Source: CBDCFT01 sp965216365 (GTDB taxonomy: Bacteria; Pseudomonadota; Gammaproteobacteria; Arenicellales; CBDCFT01). From it: a DNA stretch of 64,000 bases. How positions within the stretch are numbered: the stretch's first letter is position 1; each line of letters begins with the position of its first letter. Position numbers and translations under genes: made by a program. Of the stretch, positions 9,435-19,629 are shown one piece after another. The stretch covers positions 92,982-156,981 of the forward strand of contig CBDCFT010000022.1 in the NCBI GenBank assembly GCA_965216365.1, in the 5' to 3' direction. The notes beneath the pieces were generated by a model. It did not search any database, was not told the origin of the DNA, and saw only the letters and a program-made list of their open reading frames with translations.

Positions 9435-10648
9435 TATTCTGACCTCCCGCTGCGGCTGGTGCGACCGGTTCGACTGGAACCATCGTTGATACCCAGATCG
9501 CTGACTGCTGGGCTGCCTGGCGATGCTCGCAGCGAGGATCCACTGCCGCCTTGTCGAATCATCTGATCAAGCGGCAGATATAAAATATTGTTGCCACCTT
9601 CCTGATCGATCATCACTTTGTTTGCTTTACTCAATACGTCTTCCAACGATTCCAGATATAAACGATCACGTGTAACACCGGGTGCCTTTTCATACTCCGT
9701 CAACACCTGAGTAAATCGGGACGATTCACCTGTTGCCTTGGCAATGGTGCTGGCCTGGTAAGCTTCAGCTTCCTGCAGGACACGAGCGGCGAGACCCTCG
9801 GCACGCGGAATAATATCATTGGCATACGCTTCCGCCTCGTTCTTTAACCGTTCTTCATCTTCGCGCGCTTTCACCGCATCATCGAATGCGGGTTTAACCT
9901 GCGCCGGTGGTTGCGCGTTCTGCATTTCCACCGTGCGGATATTAATACCGGTTTGATAACGATCCAGAATTTGCTGCACCAGTTCGCGTGTGGCCTGGGC
10001 AATCTCGGCACGCCCCTCGGTGATAGCAAAATCCATAGTGCTATTGCCGACGATTTCCCTCACCGCACTTTCCGTCGCTTGCCGAACGACGAGATCCGCC
10101 GAATCGCTCACTTGGAACAACAGATCGGTCGGGTCTTTTATGTCGTATTGCACCGCAAATTGAATATCGATAATGTTTTCGTCCTTGGTCAACATCAGGG
10201 CTTCCTTACCGAAAGTCGATTTTTGCTGGCCGTCGCGTGAACGATAACCGACTTCTACCGTATTCACCTTTTGCACATTGACGATTTCGACCTCTTCGAA
10301 CGGCACGGGAAAGTGCCAGTGCAAACCGGCCGTGGTGGTTTCGGCATATTCGCCAAAACGAAGCTCGACACCGTTCTCACCTTCATCGACGGTATAAATC
10401 CCGGTCCAAATCCATGCGGCAAGCAGAATGACACCAATAAGCGTAATAGCACCACGGCTGATACCGCCACCGCCGGAACCACCGCTGGGTTCCTCACTGC
10501 CGTTGCCACCGCCTTTGCCGCCGAAAATCGCGGCCAGTTTGTTTTGAAAGTTTCTGACGAGTTCGTCCAGATCAGGGGGACCCTGATTTCCACGATTCTG
10601 TCCCCACGGGTCTTTATCGTTTCCAGACCCAGGCTGATTCCAAGGCAT
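9434..10648 (-). CDS. hflK: FtsH-protease modulator HflK
   Basis: Partner of HflC, 404 residues. The cytoplasmic N-terminus is rich in Gly, Asn and Pro (residues 1-65), followed by a transmembrane helix (about 68-90), the SPFH domain, and a coiled coil with many Ala and Glu. The Ser/Arg-rich C-terminal tail (residues ~375-404) is low complexity and probably disordered. Directly upstream of hflC with one base shared; hflX lies 112 bases further upstream. Confidence 0.95.
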   Translation of the reverse strand: MPWNQPGSGNDKDPWGQNRGNQGPPDLDELVRNFQNKLAAIFGGKGGGNGSEEPSGGSGGGGISRGAITLIGVILLAAWIWTGIYTVDEGENGVELRFGEYAETTTAGLHWHFPVPFEEVEIVNVQKVNTVEVGYRSRDGQQKSTFGKEALMLTKDENIIDIQFAVQYDIKDPTDLLFQVSDSADLVVRQATESAVREIVGNSTMDFAITEGRAEIAQATRELVQQILDRYQTGINIRTVEMQNAQPPAQVKPAFDDAVKAREDEERLKNEAEAYANDIIPRAEGLAARVLQEAEAYQASTIAKATGESSRFTQVLTEYEKAPGVTRDRLYLESLEDVLSKANKVMIDQEGGNNILYLPLDQMIRQGGSGSSLRASPGSPAVSDLGINDGSSRTGRTSRSGRSE

Positions 10649-10759
10649 TAAGAACTCCTAATATTCGAGTAGTTGACAGGCAAAGACTACGGATTGTATC
10701 ACGTCAGTGCTTTTGTGAATGTGCTGCGGCTCCACTAACCGCTTTGAATTTGAGCATTG

Positions 10760-12103
10760 TCAACAACGGTATTCGCTGCGAAAGTCGCTGTGACCTTCCA
10801 GCCAGCCCAGGGTTTTCTGATCGAGCATCAAGTCCAGCACCATGTCACCCATATCGGTGACCTGCTCGGATACGACTTCGCACCGATCAAACAGAGTCGC
10901 GCGCAGCTTCCCCGCCTTTGGCGGCAAACACAGGCGATATTGGACACGATGTTGGCCCAGATGTTCCGCCAAGGCTTTGTTTAATAAATCCAAGCCCTCG
11001 CCGGATTGGGCTGACACCCAGACCCGGTTCACGCGCTGGTGTTCGTCACGCTCCACATGGGAGTTATGCCCGCTTGCATCGATCTTGTTATACACGGTAA
11101 TCACCGGCACATCGCCGGCTTCGATCTCATTCAGGACTTGTTCCACCTGATATTGCAATTCCGCGTGTTCCGGGTTGGATGTGTCCACAACATGCAGCAA
11201 CAGACTGGCTGCGCTAACCTCTTCCAGCGTGGAATGAAACGCCGATACCAGCGAATGGGGCAAATCGCGAATAAAACCAACCGTATCGGACAGAATGATC
11301 GGGCCGTAACCGTCAAGCTGCAAACGCCGCATGGTCGGGTCAAGAGTGGCGAACAATTTATCCGCCGCGAAAACGTCCGCACGGGTTAAGGCGTTAAACA
11401 ATGACGACTTGCCGGCATTGGTATAACCCACCAGTGACACGGTGGCGATTGGGACCTTGCGCCTGGATTTACGTCGCAACTCGCGTTGTGCACTGACACG
11501 ATCCAGTTGCCGCGATAATGTCTTCATACGTCGCCCAATCAAACGACGGTCAGTCTCCAGTTGGGTTTCACCGGGGCCACGCAGACCGATACCCCCTTTT
11601 TGCCGTTCCAGGTGAGTCCAGCCGCGCACTAACCGCGTAGAAAGATACTCCAGTTGTGCAAGTTCGACCTGCAGCTTACCCTCTTTCGAGGTCGCTCGTT
11701 GCGCGAAAATATCCAGGATCAAACCAGTACGATCAACGACGCGGCAACCAACCTGCTTTTCCAGATTACGTTCCTGAATCGGTGAAATCGCATGATCCAT
11801 GACCAGCAGAGTCGCAGACTCGGAAGCCACCAGTTGCGCGACTTCCTCGGCCTTGCCCGAACCGATAAACGTCGCGGGATCGGGCCGGCGGCGGTGCCCG
11901 ACGACACTGCCACAGACTTGCGCACCCGCCGACTCAACCAGCTCCTGTAGTTCATCGAGCACGCCTTCACCCTCGCTGCGGCCGTTTTCCTGGTGAACTA
12001 AAATAGCTCGTTCAACGCCGTCCGCAAAATCATTGTCATCATGACCGGATGCACCGCGATCAAACAGTGCGGTTAGCGTATTGTTCTGTTTACCTGCCCG
12101 CAA
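10760..12103 (-). CDS. hflX: Ribosome-associated GTPase HflX
   Basis: GTPase that splits stalled 70S ribosomes, especially under heat stress. The N-terminal glycine-rich HflX domain (GSGKAEE region) is followed by a helical linker and a G domain with G1 GYTNAGKS, G3 DTVGF and G4 NKID. The frame starts at a TTG at 12103, 38 bases after the hfq stop; E. coli HflX begins nearer the LFDRG segment, so a start about 11 codons inside is also possible. Gene order miaA-hfq-hflX-hflK-hflC is the classic one. Confidence 0.93.
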   Translation of the reverse strand: MRAGKQNNTLTALFDRGASGHDDNDFADGVERAILVHQENGRSEGEGVLDELQELVESAGAQVCGSVVGHRRRPDPATFIGSGKAEEVAQLVASESATLLVMDHAISPIQERNLEKQVGCRVVDRTGLILDIFAQRATSKEGKLQVELAQLEYLSTRLVRGWTHLERQKGGIGLRGPGETQLETDRRLIGRRMKTLSRQLDRVSAQRELRRKSRRKVPIATVSLVGYTNAGKSSLFNALTRADVFAADKLFATLDPTMRRLQLDGYGPIILSDTVGFIRDLPHSLVSAFHSTLEEVSAASLLLHVVDTSNPEHAELQYQVEQVLNEIEAGDVPVITVYNKIDASGHNSHVERDEHQRVNRVWVSAQSGEGLDLLNKALAEHLGQHRVQYRLCLPPKAGKLRATLFDRCEVVSEQVTDMGDMVLDLMLDQKTLGWLEGHSDFRSEYRC

Positions 12104-12141
12104 CTAAACTCGAAATGGCTTGAGAAACAAGCGCCTGATGA

Positions 12142-12396
12142 TCACGACTCGTCAGACCCGCCTTCGTCGTCATCATGTGGAATGTTGACGGCACGTCCGG
12201 GAACGACGGTCGAAATAGCATGTTTGTAGATCATTTGGCTCACACTGTTACGCAGCAATACGACAAACTGGTCGAAGGATTCGACATGTCCCTGCAACTT
12301 GATACCGTTGACCAGATAGATTGACACCGGGATACGCTCTTTTCTGAGTGTATTCAAGAACGGATCCTGTAATGCTGTCCCTTTATGTTGAGCCAT
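12142..12396 (-). CDS. hfq: RNA chaperone Hfq
   Basis: Hexameric Sm-like protein of 84 residues that pairs small RNAs with mRNAs. The Sm1 region (LNTLRKERIPVSIYLVNG) and Sm2 (YKHAIST) are intact, including the Q8-type proximal-face region DPFLN. The C-terminal tail is short and acidic (DDDEGGSDES). Good spacing downstream of miaA, with a 109-base gap that probably holds its own promoter. Confidence 0.97.
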   Translation of the reverse strand: MAQHKGTALQDPFLNTLRKERIPVSIYLVNGIKLQGHVESFDQFVVLLRNSVSQMIYKHAISTVVPGRAVNIPHDDDEGGSDES

Positions 12397-12505
12397 GATT
12401 ATTCTCCTATTATTGTAGTAATAGTGTGGTGAAGCAAAAATGAGTTATGTTTGTGGACTGACACTTATATATAGTTATTATATATAGTAATTACACGGCG
12501 ATCTT

Positions 12506-13480
12506 TCAAGACCACCTGCCCTTCCGATTATAGCCCATCGCGGTCAGTTTGCTGTGAATATATTGTAATACTGCTGCCCTTGAACTTTTTGCCATTGAGT
12601 CGAACCAGACCAGACCCGCGTAGTGCCGCAGCCAGGTCAACTGGCGCTTGGCCAGTCGCCGGGTCGCCGTAATCGCGCTCAACCTCATTGCATCATACTC
12701 CGTACTCCCTTGTAAATGCTCCAGTATTTGCCGGTAACCCACCGCGCGCGATGCGGGTAACGCCGTGGTGAGATCGAATCGCTTTGCCAATTCCCGAACT
12801 TCTTCGACGAATCCCTGCGCAATCATTTCTTCGAATCGTGCGGCAATACATTGTTGCAATTGCTCCCGCGAACTGGGCGAGTAACAAATCTGCACGAAAT
12901 TGACACCAGCCGGTTGTGGTGGAGCGGAAAGTTTTGCTGTCGAAGGCGGTAGACCGGTCAAGCGAAAAATCTCCAGCGCGCGTTGAATACGCTGTGCATC
13001 ATTTGCATCGATTTTGCATGCCGATTGCGGATCGACATCAGCCAGTTGCGCATGCATTGCTGGCCAACCTTTTGCATTGGCTTCCTGTGTAATCTTCTCT
13101 CGAATCGAAGCATCCGCTGGCGGCAGTGGTGACAATCCACGTGTCAAAGCGGAGAAATAAAACATCGTTCCACCTACCAGCAGCGGTATTTTGCCCCGAC
13201 TGACAATATCGTCCACCGCGTTTATGGCGTCTTCACGAAAATCGGCAACGGAGTACACGTCGTCAGGATCGCGTATATCAAGCAAGTGATGGGGAAATTC
13301 GGCGCGCGTTTCCGCATCCGGTTTGGCAGTGCCTATGTCCATGCCACGATAAACTTGTACGGCATCGACATTCACAATTTCGACATCGAATTCCCTCGCG
13401 ATAGATAAAGAGAGGTTGGATTTGCCGGACGCCGTCGGTCCCATCACACAGATGGCGATGGGCTTACTCTGATTTAACAA
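12506..13480 (-). CDS. miaA: tRNA dimethylallyltransferase MiaA
   Basis: Transfers a dimethylallyl group to A37 of tRNAs that read UNN codons. 324 residues with P-loop GPTASGKSNLS near residue 14, the DxxQVYRGMDIGTAKP substrate segment, and the GGTMFY and RAVGYRQ motifs of the family. It sits 32 bases after mutL on the same strand, in the conserved mutL-miaA-hfq order. Confidence 0.96.
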   Translation of the reverse strand: MLNQSKPIAICVMGPTASGKSNLSLSIAREFDVEIVNVDAVQVYRGMDIGTAKPDAETRAEFPHHLLDIRDPDDVYSVADFREDAINAVDDIVSRGKIPLLVGGTMFYFSALTRGLSPLPPADASIREKITQEANAKGWPAMHAQLADVDPQSACKIDANDAQRIQRALEIFRLTGLPPSTAKLSAPPQPAGVNFVQICYSPSSREQLQQCIAARFEEMIAQGFVEEVRELAKRFDLTTALPASRAVGYRQILEHLQGSTEYDAMRLSAITATRRLAKRQLTWLRHYAGLVWFDSMAKSSRAAVLQYIHSKLTAMGYNRKGRWS

Positions 13481-13512
13481 ATGACTAAAACTATGCGATC
13501 GTTACAAGCACG

Positions 13513-15321
13513 CTATCGGCCACGCAAAAACCACTTGTCCAACTCCTGCAGGGAAACCTGCTTCCAGGTTGGCCGCCCGTGGTTGCATTGATCGGCCCGG
13601 TCGGTTTGCTCCATCTCGCGTAACAAGTGATTCATCTCCGCTACGGTCAGAATACGATGAGCGCGCACGGAACCGTGACAGGCCGCGGTCGAAAGCAATT
13701 CGTTAATCCGGTCCTGCGCCCGGTCGCTGGTCTGATGTTCCGCCATATCCGCCAGCATATCGCAAATCATTTGAGCGTGATCGGCGTCTTTTAGTAATTC
13801 CGGCACCTTGCGGATAGCTAAAACATCATCTGCCATGCGGGTTAATTCATAGCCCATTTCTTCAAATTGACTTTGGTTCTGTTCGGCAACTTCTGCTTCG
13901 CTCCGGGTAACTGAAAACGTAACCGGTACCAGCAACGGCTGCGACGCCAACGCGTGTTCATCCAGTTGTTTTTTCATGCGCTCATAAGTGACACGTTCAT
14001 GGGCCGCATGCATATCCACCAGGATTAACCCATCGCGATTTTCCGCCAGGATGTAAATCCCTTTTAGCTGGGCCAGTGCGTAACCCAAAGGGGGAATATC
14101 GCCCTCATCTTCTGCGATGACCGGATCTGCGTGCGGTGAAAGCGACTCAAGCACTGCATTATGTTGCCTGGAGCCATGTAATTGGCTATAAGCGGTCATT
14201 TGCTCACGTATTTGCAGCGGTGCACTGGTTTGCGTCGGGATGGAGAATGGTACGTTCGGAGTTTGGGTTTCGCGGGCCGGTGACGCCAAACGTGTCTTGG
14301 TACTATCGGCAATGACCCTATGCAGACTGCGATAAAGAAAATCATGCACCGCGCGGTTATCACGAAAGCGCACCTCGTGTTTGGCAGGATGGACATTGAC
14401 ATCCACTGCAAACGGATCCAGTTCCAGATACAAAACAAAAGCCGGATGGCGGCCATGATACAACACATCGTCGTAGGCACGACGCACAGCATGGGCAATT
14501 GTCTTATCCTTGACTGCGCGGCCATTGACAAAAAAATGTTGAATATCCCGTTGGCTGCGGGAAAAAGTCGGCAAACCCAGCCAGCCGAACAAACGCAAAT
14601 CCGATGCGCTGTGCTCTATGCGTAAAGTATTCTCGGCAAAAGCATTACCGCAAACACTGGCGACACGTTGTAATTCGCTGGCATCATCAATACCCGGCCG
14701 GCAATGCCAGGGCGCGCGTTCGTTGTGTTGAAAACGCAATTCCACGGAAAATCGAGCCAAAGCGAGCTGGCGAATGACGGTGTCCAGATATTTCAGTTCG
14801 GTGTTTTCCGTGCGCAAAAACTTGCGCCGCGCGGGTGTATTGAAAAATAAATCCCGCACCTCGACGCTCGTTCCCACTTCGTGAGCAACCGGCGTAGGCG
14901 TTGTGATTTTCCCACCACCTTCGCAACTTACCTGCCAGCCGTTTTCGGATCCCGCCGTTCGCGAGCGCAAACTCAAACGGCTGACTGCGGCGATACTCGG
15001 CAGGGCTTCGCCACGAAAGCCTAACGTCGATACACGAAACAAATCGTCGAACTCGCTCACTTTGCTGGTCGCATGCCGTGCTAAAGCCAGTTCCAGATCG
15101 TCGCGTTCAATGCCGCTGCCGTTGTCACTCACCCGAATCCGTTTAACGCCACCACGTTCAGCTTCGATCGTTATGGATTGCGCACCGGCATCAAGACTGT
15201 TTTCCAACAGCTCTTTGACAATAGATGCAGGTCGATCAACGACCTCGCCTGCAGCAATCTGGTTGATCAGGCGGTTGTCTAGCCGTTGAATCCTGCTCTT
15301 ACTTTTTTTGCAAGTCGTCAA
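13513..15321 (-). CDS. mutL: DNA mismatch repair protein MutL
   Basis: 602 residues. N-terminal GHKL ATPase with the Asn of NSLDAGA (residue 41), the DNGSGI loop near 66-71 and GFRGEAL at 101-107. A variable linker follows (about 335-405), then a C-terminal dimerisation domain. That domain contains DMHAAHERVTYE at 436-447, which fits the endonuclease motif DQHA(X)2E(X)4E apart from Met for Gln, and also QCNHGRP near the end. This looks like a nicking-competent MutL, unlike the E. coli one, implying mismatch repair that need not rely on MutH (inference). It is 7 bases from the amidase gene. Confidence 0.95.
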   Translation of the reverse strand: MTTCKKSKSRIQRLDNRLINQIAAGEVVDRPASIVKELLENSLDAGAQSITIEAERGGVKRIRVSDNGSGIERDDLELALARHATSKVSEFDDLFRVSTLGFRGEALPSIAAVSRLSLRSRTAGSENGWQVSCEGGGKITTPTPVAHEVGTSVEVRDLFFNTPARRKFLRTENTELKYLDTVIRQLALARFSVELRFQHNERAPWHCRPGIDDASELQRVASVCGNAFAENTLRIEHSASDLRLFGWLGLPTFSRSQRDIQHFFVNGRAVKDKTIAHAVRRAYDDVLYHGRHPAFVLYLELDPFAVDVNVHPAKHEVRFRDNRAVHDFLYRSLHRVIADSTKTRLASPARETQTPNVPFSIPTQTSAPLQIREQMTAYSQLHGSRQHNAVLESLSPHADPVIAEDEGDIPPLGYALAQLKGIYILAENRDGLILVDMHAAHERVTYERMKKQLDEHALASQPLLVPVTFSVTRSEAEVAEQNQSQFEEMGYELTRMADDVLAIRKVPELLKDADHAQMICDMLADMAEHQTSDRAQDRINELLSTAACHGSVRAHRILTVAEMNHLLREMEQTDRADQCNHGRPTWKQVSLQELDKWFLRGR

Positions 15322-15328
15322 GATCGGG

Positions 15329-16498
15329 CTATTGGGCGTAGGCCTGCTGCGATGGACGACGCTTCAAATACGAACGGATGCCGGCAAGAATCGAATCCGC
15401 AATTTTGTTCTGATGACCACTACTGCGCAGTAGCTTTTCTTCCTGTAGATTACTAATGTACGCAGTCTCTACCAGTATTGAAGGAATGTCGGGCGATTTA
15501 AGCACGACAAAAGCCGCCTGTTCGACACGTTGGCTGTGCACCGGGCCAATTCGTTTAAGCTGTTGCAACACATCGCGCCCGAAGATGAGGCTTTCACTGA
15601 TGGTCTTGGTCACGGACAAATCGATCAACACACCGGCTAACACCGGATCTTTATCACTGATGGTGACGCCACCGACCAGATCGGATGCGTTTTCCTTGTC
15701 CGCCAGCAAACGCGCAGTTTCGCTGGTCGCACCACGTTGGGACAAAGCATACACAGACGAACCACGTGCGGCGCGTTTGGCCACCGCATCGGCGTGCACC
15801 GATACAAATAAATCGGCGTTGTGCTCGCGCGCGATACCGATTCGTTTGCGCAAACTAATATAGTAGTCGCCTTTGCGCGTCATCACTGCGCGCATGCCGG
15901 GTGTCGCGTTGATACGGTCATGCAGCTTTTTCGAGATAGCCAGCACTACATCTTTTTCACGTGTACGTCGCTTGCCGATGGCGCCGGGGTCTTTGCCGCC
16001 ATGCCCGGGGTCGACCACTACTACGAAATCGCGTTTTACCGGTTTGGGTGGCTGCGGCGGCGTGGGTTGGGTGACATTGGGAGTCGACGGTGGTTGTGCC
16101 TTGTTGCCGGACAACATGTCGATCACAAGGCGATGGCCGTAACCCTGATCGGGCGCCAATGTTTGCGCGCTTGGCGCGATGCGTTGGTTCAAATCGAACA
16201 CGACGCGTAAAAAATTTTCGTGTTCGTGGAAACGAATATTGCGAATAAACGGGCCGATGGTTTTTATCGACGGCAATACCGCGCGAAAGTTGGTATTACC
16301 GATATCGACGGATAGTCGATCGGGATTACCATGAATACCGAGTTTGTATTCGACCGGGCCGGTCAAGTCGAGTACCACCCGAGTGCGTCCCGGTTCATGC
16401 CACAAACGCATATTCTTTAACGACACATCCGCTGCGAACGCGGCGGATGCCGAAGCCAAAAGCAAAAAGGCGGTAAACAGCCGTTTGTAGATATTCAA
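15329..16498 (-). CDS. Periplasmic N-acetylmuramoyl-L-alanine amidase (AmiB/AmiC type)
   Basis: 389 residues with a signal peptide (residues 1-22, ending AFAAD), an AMIN domain (about 25-130) that targets peptidoglycan or the septum, a proline-rich linker, and an Amidase_3 catalytic domain. Zinc ligands are visible as the His of DPGHGGKDPG, the Glu of TREKDVV and the His of SVHADAV, with the catalytic Glu of LVETAYISN. It cleaves septal peptidoglycan during daughter-cell separation. The start is a TTG whose last bases overlap the tsaE stop, so it is coupled to tsaE. tsaE-amidase-mutL is a standard gammaproteobacterial order. Confidence 0.93.
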   Translation of the reverse strand: MNIYKRLFTAFLLLASASAAFAADVSLKNMRLWHEPGRTRVVLDLTGPVEYKLGIHGNPDRLSVDIGNTNFRAVLPSIKTIGPFIRNIRFHEHENFLRVVFDLNQRIAPSAQTLAPDQGYGHRLVIDMLSGNKAQPPSTPNVTQPTPPQPPKPVKRDFVVVVDPGHGGKDPGAIGKRRTREKDVVLAISKKLHDRINATPGMRAVMTRKGDYYISLRKRIGIAREHNADLFVSVHADAVAKRAARGSSVYALSQRGATSETARLLADKENASDLVGGVTISDKDPVLAGVLIDLSVTKTISESLIFGRDVLQQLKRIGPVHSQRVEQAAFVVLKSPDIPSILVETAYISNLQEEKLLRSSGHQNKIADSILAGIRSYLKRRPSQQAYAQ

Positions 16499-16950
16499 TG
16501 TTTGTATTGCTTGAATCGGTATGCGTGCTGGTTTTGGACTTCGATTTGAACTTTGCGCCCCGGCTTTTGATCTTTGATATGTATTTTAACATCCGGTTCC
16601 GGCAACAACCCATTGGCACGTTCCGGCCATTCGATTAAGCACAGCCCACTGCCATCCAGGTAATCGCGTATACCGATTGTCTCGAGTTCCTGCGCATCTT
16701 CAACACGATAAAAGTCCATGTGATACACGGCGTTGGAATTTATCGTATAGCTTTCCACGAGAGTAAAAGTCGGACTCTTAACCGCCCCAGAATAACCCAG
16801 TCCACGCAACACGCCACGTATCAATGTCGTTTTACCAGCGCCCAGCTCACCACTAAAATGTAATGTCATACCGTTAGTCATGCTCTTTGCAAACGACTCG
16901 CCCAGCGCCTGCATAGCTTGTTCGTCATCAATATAAAACGTGGATTGCAT
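16495..16950 (-). CDS. tsaE: tRNA threonylcarbamoyladenosine biosynthesis ATPase TsaE
   Basis: P-loop ATPase of 151 residues that works with TsaB, TsaC and TsaD to install t6A at position 37 of ANN-decoding tRNAs. Walker A is GELGAGKTTLIRG near residue 35; the KSPTFTLVESY and DFYRVED segments are family hallmarks. It lies 14 bases after nnr and overlaps the amidase start. Confidence 0.95.
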   Translation of the reverse strand: MQSTFYIDDEQAMQALGESFAKSMTNGMTLHFSGELGAGKTTLIRGVLRGLGYSGAVKSPTFTLVESYTINSNAVYHMDFYRVEDAQELETIGIRDYLDGSGLCLIEWPERANGLLPEPDVKIHIKDQKPGRKVQIEVQNQHAYRFKQYKH

Positions 16951-16964
16951 ACACCGGAAAACGA

Positions 16965-18452
16965 TTACGTTCTTGCAAGTTGATTAATTTGTGTTCGGAT
17001 TTCCGACAGCAAATCGCCGGCCATCATTCCTCTCTCGCCATATCGTTCCGCAAAAGCGTCACCCGCACGCGCATGCAGAAATAAGCCTGTCGCAGCGGCC
17101 CTGTTAATCGACATTCCCTGAGCGAGAACCCCCGCGATAACACCCGTCAATACATCGCCCATACCACCGGTCGCCATGCCTGGATTACCCCGGTCACATA
17201 AATACATGACTTCGCCTGTTGTCGCCACCAGACTACCCGAGCCTTTCAATACACACGTCCCACCATAGTGATTGATTATCTCATGGATAGCCCGTGGTCG
17301 GTCTTGTTGAATATCTTTTGTTGTGCACGCTAACAGGCGCGCGGCCTCACCCGGGTGTGGTGTCAACACCCAGTTGTCGCGCCGACGAGGCTCCGATGCC
17401 AAGAGGTTTAACGCATCCGCGTCGCACACGACAGGACTATCCATACTCAACGCCTTTTCCAGCATCGCCGCACTCCAATCGTCCTGACCCAAACCCGGAC
17501 CTACGGCAATAACGTTTGCTTTTTTCAACAACGCGTCAATACTGAGCGCATCGTTCGTCTCGTGCACCATGATTTCTGGGCATACGCTGGTGATTGCCGG
17601 CATATTCCCGGGTCGGGTCACCACGCTAACCAGTCCCGCACCAGTGCGATACGCTGCCTCCCCAGCCATACGCACCGCTCCCGCCATTGAATAATTGCCG
17701 CCGACAATAACCACGTGGCCGTTCGACCCTTTGTGTGCGTCACGCCGCCTACCGGGCAACCATGAACGAACTGTCGATTCATCGAGTCTGCGTGCAACCG
17801 GTTCTACTTGTTTGAATACTTTCTTCGGCACTTGTAAGTCATCGTAAATCAGTTTGCCACAGTGTTCTTGTCCGGCACCGGTCAACAAACCCGGTTTCAA
17901 GCCGATAAACGTAATCGTTACATCGGCATCAACCACCGGTCCCGGCGCAGCGCCGGTGTCGCTGTTCAGACCCGACGGGATATCCAATGCCAAAACCTGA
18001 ATGCCGCTCTGAACAATTGCCCCGATCGCTTCGCCCCATTTCCCCTCGGGTGCTCGGTCCAGACCCGTGCCGAATATGCCATCGACAATGAGATCGAATT
18101 CACCGGAGATTTCCGCCGGCATACTGCTAACGGGCACACCAGCCCGGTCTGCCATATCCGCTGCATGGCGAGCATCATCAGATTTTGCTTCGCCCAGCGC
18201 ATATATTTGCACGGAAAGACCGGCCTTTGCCGCTAACGCGGCGACGACGTAGCCATCGCCACCGTTGTTACCGGCTCCACACACAACCGCGATTGAATGC
18301 GCCGCAGGCCAATGTTTTTGCAAGACTTGAAACGCTGCTTCACCAGCGCGCTGCATCAAGGTAAACCCGGAAATGCCATCCTGCCCGATGGCAAGGCGGT
18401 CTAACTCGCGGCAGCCTTCGGCGTCGTATAAGTCAATCGGCAAAGAATTCAT
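16965..18452 (-). CDS. nnr: Bifunctional NAD(P)H-hydrate epimerase / ADP-dependent dehydratase
   Basis: Repairs hydrated NADH and NADPH. The N-terminal YjeF_N epimerase domain (about residues 1-215) has GAGNNGGDGYV and GTGL; the C-terminal ribokinase-like dehydratase domain has KGSNGHVVIVGG, HPGEAARL and TGGMGDVLTG. The ATG at 18452 (MNSLPIDLY) leaves 22 bases to the divergent queG start. An alternative ATG at 18476 would overlap queG's own start codon, so it is less likely. Confidence 0.93.
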   Translation of the reverse strand: MNSLPIDLYDAEGCRELDRLAIGQDGISGFTLMQRAGEAAFQVLQKHWPAAHSIAVVCGAGNNGGDGYVVAALAAKAGLSVQIYALGEAKSDDARHAADMADRAGVPVSSMPAEISGEFDLIVDGIFGTGLDRAPEGKWGEAIGAIVQSGIQVLALDIPSGLNSDTGAAPGPVVDADVTITFIGLKPGLLTGAGQEHCGKLIYDDLQVPKKVFKQVEPVARRLDESTVRSWLPGRRRDAHKGSNGHVVIVGGNYSMAGAVRMAGEAAYRTGAGLVSVVTRPGNMPAITSVCPEIMVHETNDALSIDALLKKANVIAVGPGLGQDDWSAAMLEKALSMDSPVVCDADALNLLASEPRRRDNWVLTPHPGEAARLLACTTKDIQQDRPRAIHEIINHYGGTCVLKGSGSLVATTGEVMYLCDRGNPGMATGGMGDVLTGVIAGVLAQGMSINRAAATGLFLHARAGDAFAERYGERGMMAGDLLSEIRTQINQLART

Positions 18453-18474
18453 GGGCGTATGATAATGTTTAGAC

Positions 18475-19539
18475 ATGGCAACACAAGACACCGATTTTAA
18501 CGCGTTAGCGCGGGAGATTCGCTCGTGGGGCCAGGAGTTGGGCTTTCAGCAAATCGGTGTTAGCGATACGGATTTGTCTTACGCCGAACAACGTTTAATG
18601 AATTGGCTCGACGATGGCTTTCATGGTGACATGGAATGGATGCAACGGCATGATACGAAACGATCACGGCCCGGCGATTTGTTTGAAGGCACCGTACGTG
18701 TCATTTCTGCGCGTATGGACTACTTACCACCGGGTACAACTCCGTCGGACGAAGTTTTAGCAAACGACCATAAAGCGTTTATCTCGCGTTACGCGCTTGG
18801 CGGCGATTATCACAAAGTATTGCGTAAACGACTGCAGAAACTTGTGGATCGGATTAGAGAAGACATTGGCGAATTCGGTTACCGCGTGTTTACTGACAGT
18901 GCGCCGGTGCTGGAAAAAGCCCTGGCAGAAAAAGCCGGTCTCGGCTGGATTGGCAAACACAGTAATCTTTTAAACAAAAAGGCGGGTTCGTGGTTTTTTC
19001 TCGGCGAGATTTACACCGACTTGCCATTGCCTGTTGATCAGCCTGCGACAAACCATTGTGGCGAATGCAGCGCCTGTATCGCCGCCTGCCCCACCGACGC
19101 CATCGTCGCACCTTACCGCATCGATGCCCGGCGTTGTATTTCCTACCTCACCATCGAACTGAAAGGCAGCATCCCCGAACAACTACGCCCGTTCATGGGA
19201 AATCGAATTTACGGCTGCGACGATTGCCAACTGGTATGCCCGTGGAATCGCTTCGCCCAATCGACCCAGGAAACTGTGTTTGAATCGAGACACGGTTTAG
19301 ACAATGCCGATCTGGTCGAACTGTTTTTATGGACGGAAGAGGAACTCGATCAGCACATGCAAGGGTCAGCCATTCGCCGCATCGGCTACGAGCGCTGGTT
19401 ACGCAATATTGCCGTGGCATTGGGTAACGCTGCCACCAGCGATGACATCATGGATGCCTTGCAACAACGCGTCGATTATCCATCCGATTTAGTACAAGAA
19501 CATGTCAAGTGGGCGATAAATCAGCACGAATCTAAGTGA
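18475..19539 (+). CDS. queG: Epoxyqueuosine reductase QueG
   Basis: Cobalamin-dependent iron-sulfur enzyme that makes the last step to queuosine at tRNA position 34. 354 residues. Two 4Fe-4S clusters are signalled by CGECSACIAACP (about residues 196-207) and CDDCQLVCPW; the upstream WIGKHSNL segment is typical. Divergent from nnr with only about 22 bases between starts, so both promoters must overlap or lie inside the opposite gene. Confidence 0.95.
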   Translation: MATQDTDFNALAREIRSWGQELGFQQIGVSDTDLSYAEQRLMNWLDDGFHGDMEWMQRHDTKRSRPGDLFEGTVRVISARMDYLPPGTTPSDEVLANDHKAFISRYALGGDYHKVLRKRLQKLVDRIREDIGEFGYRVFTDSAPVLEKALAEKAGLGWIGKHSNLLNKKAGSWFFLGEIYTDLPLPVDQPATNHCGECSACIAACPTDAIVAPYRIDARRCISYLTIELKGSIPEQLRPFMGNRIYGCDDCQLVCPWNRFAQSTQETVFESRHGLDNADLVELFLWTEEELDQHMQGSAIRRIGYERWLRNIAVALGNAATSDDIMDALQQRVDYPSDLVQEHVKWAINQHESK

Positions 19540-19629
19540 ATAAATCTTTCGTGGGATGTCGATCAGCTTGCAAACCGCATCGTTCGCGACGGTATCCTGC
19601 GTGCCCCGCGCGGCGCAACGAGTTGCATC

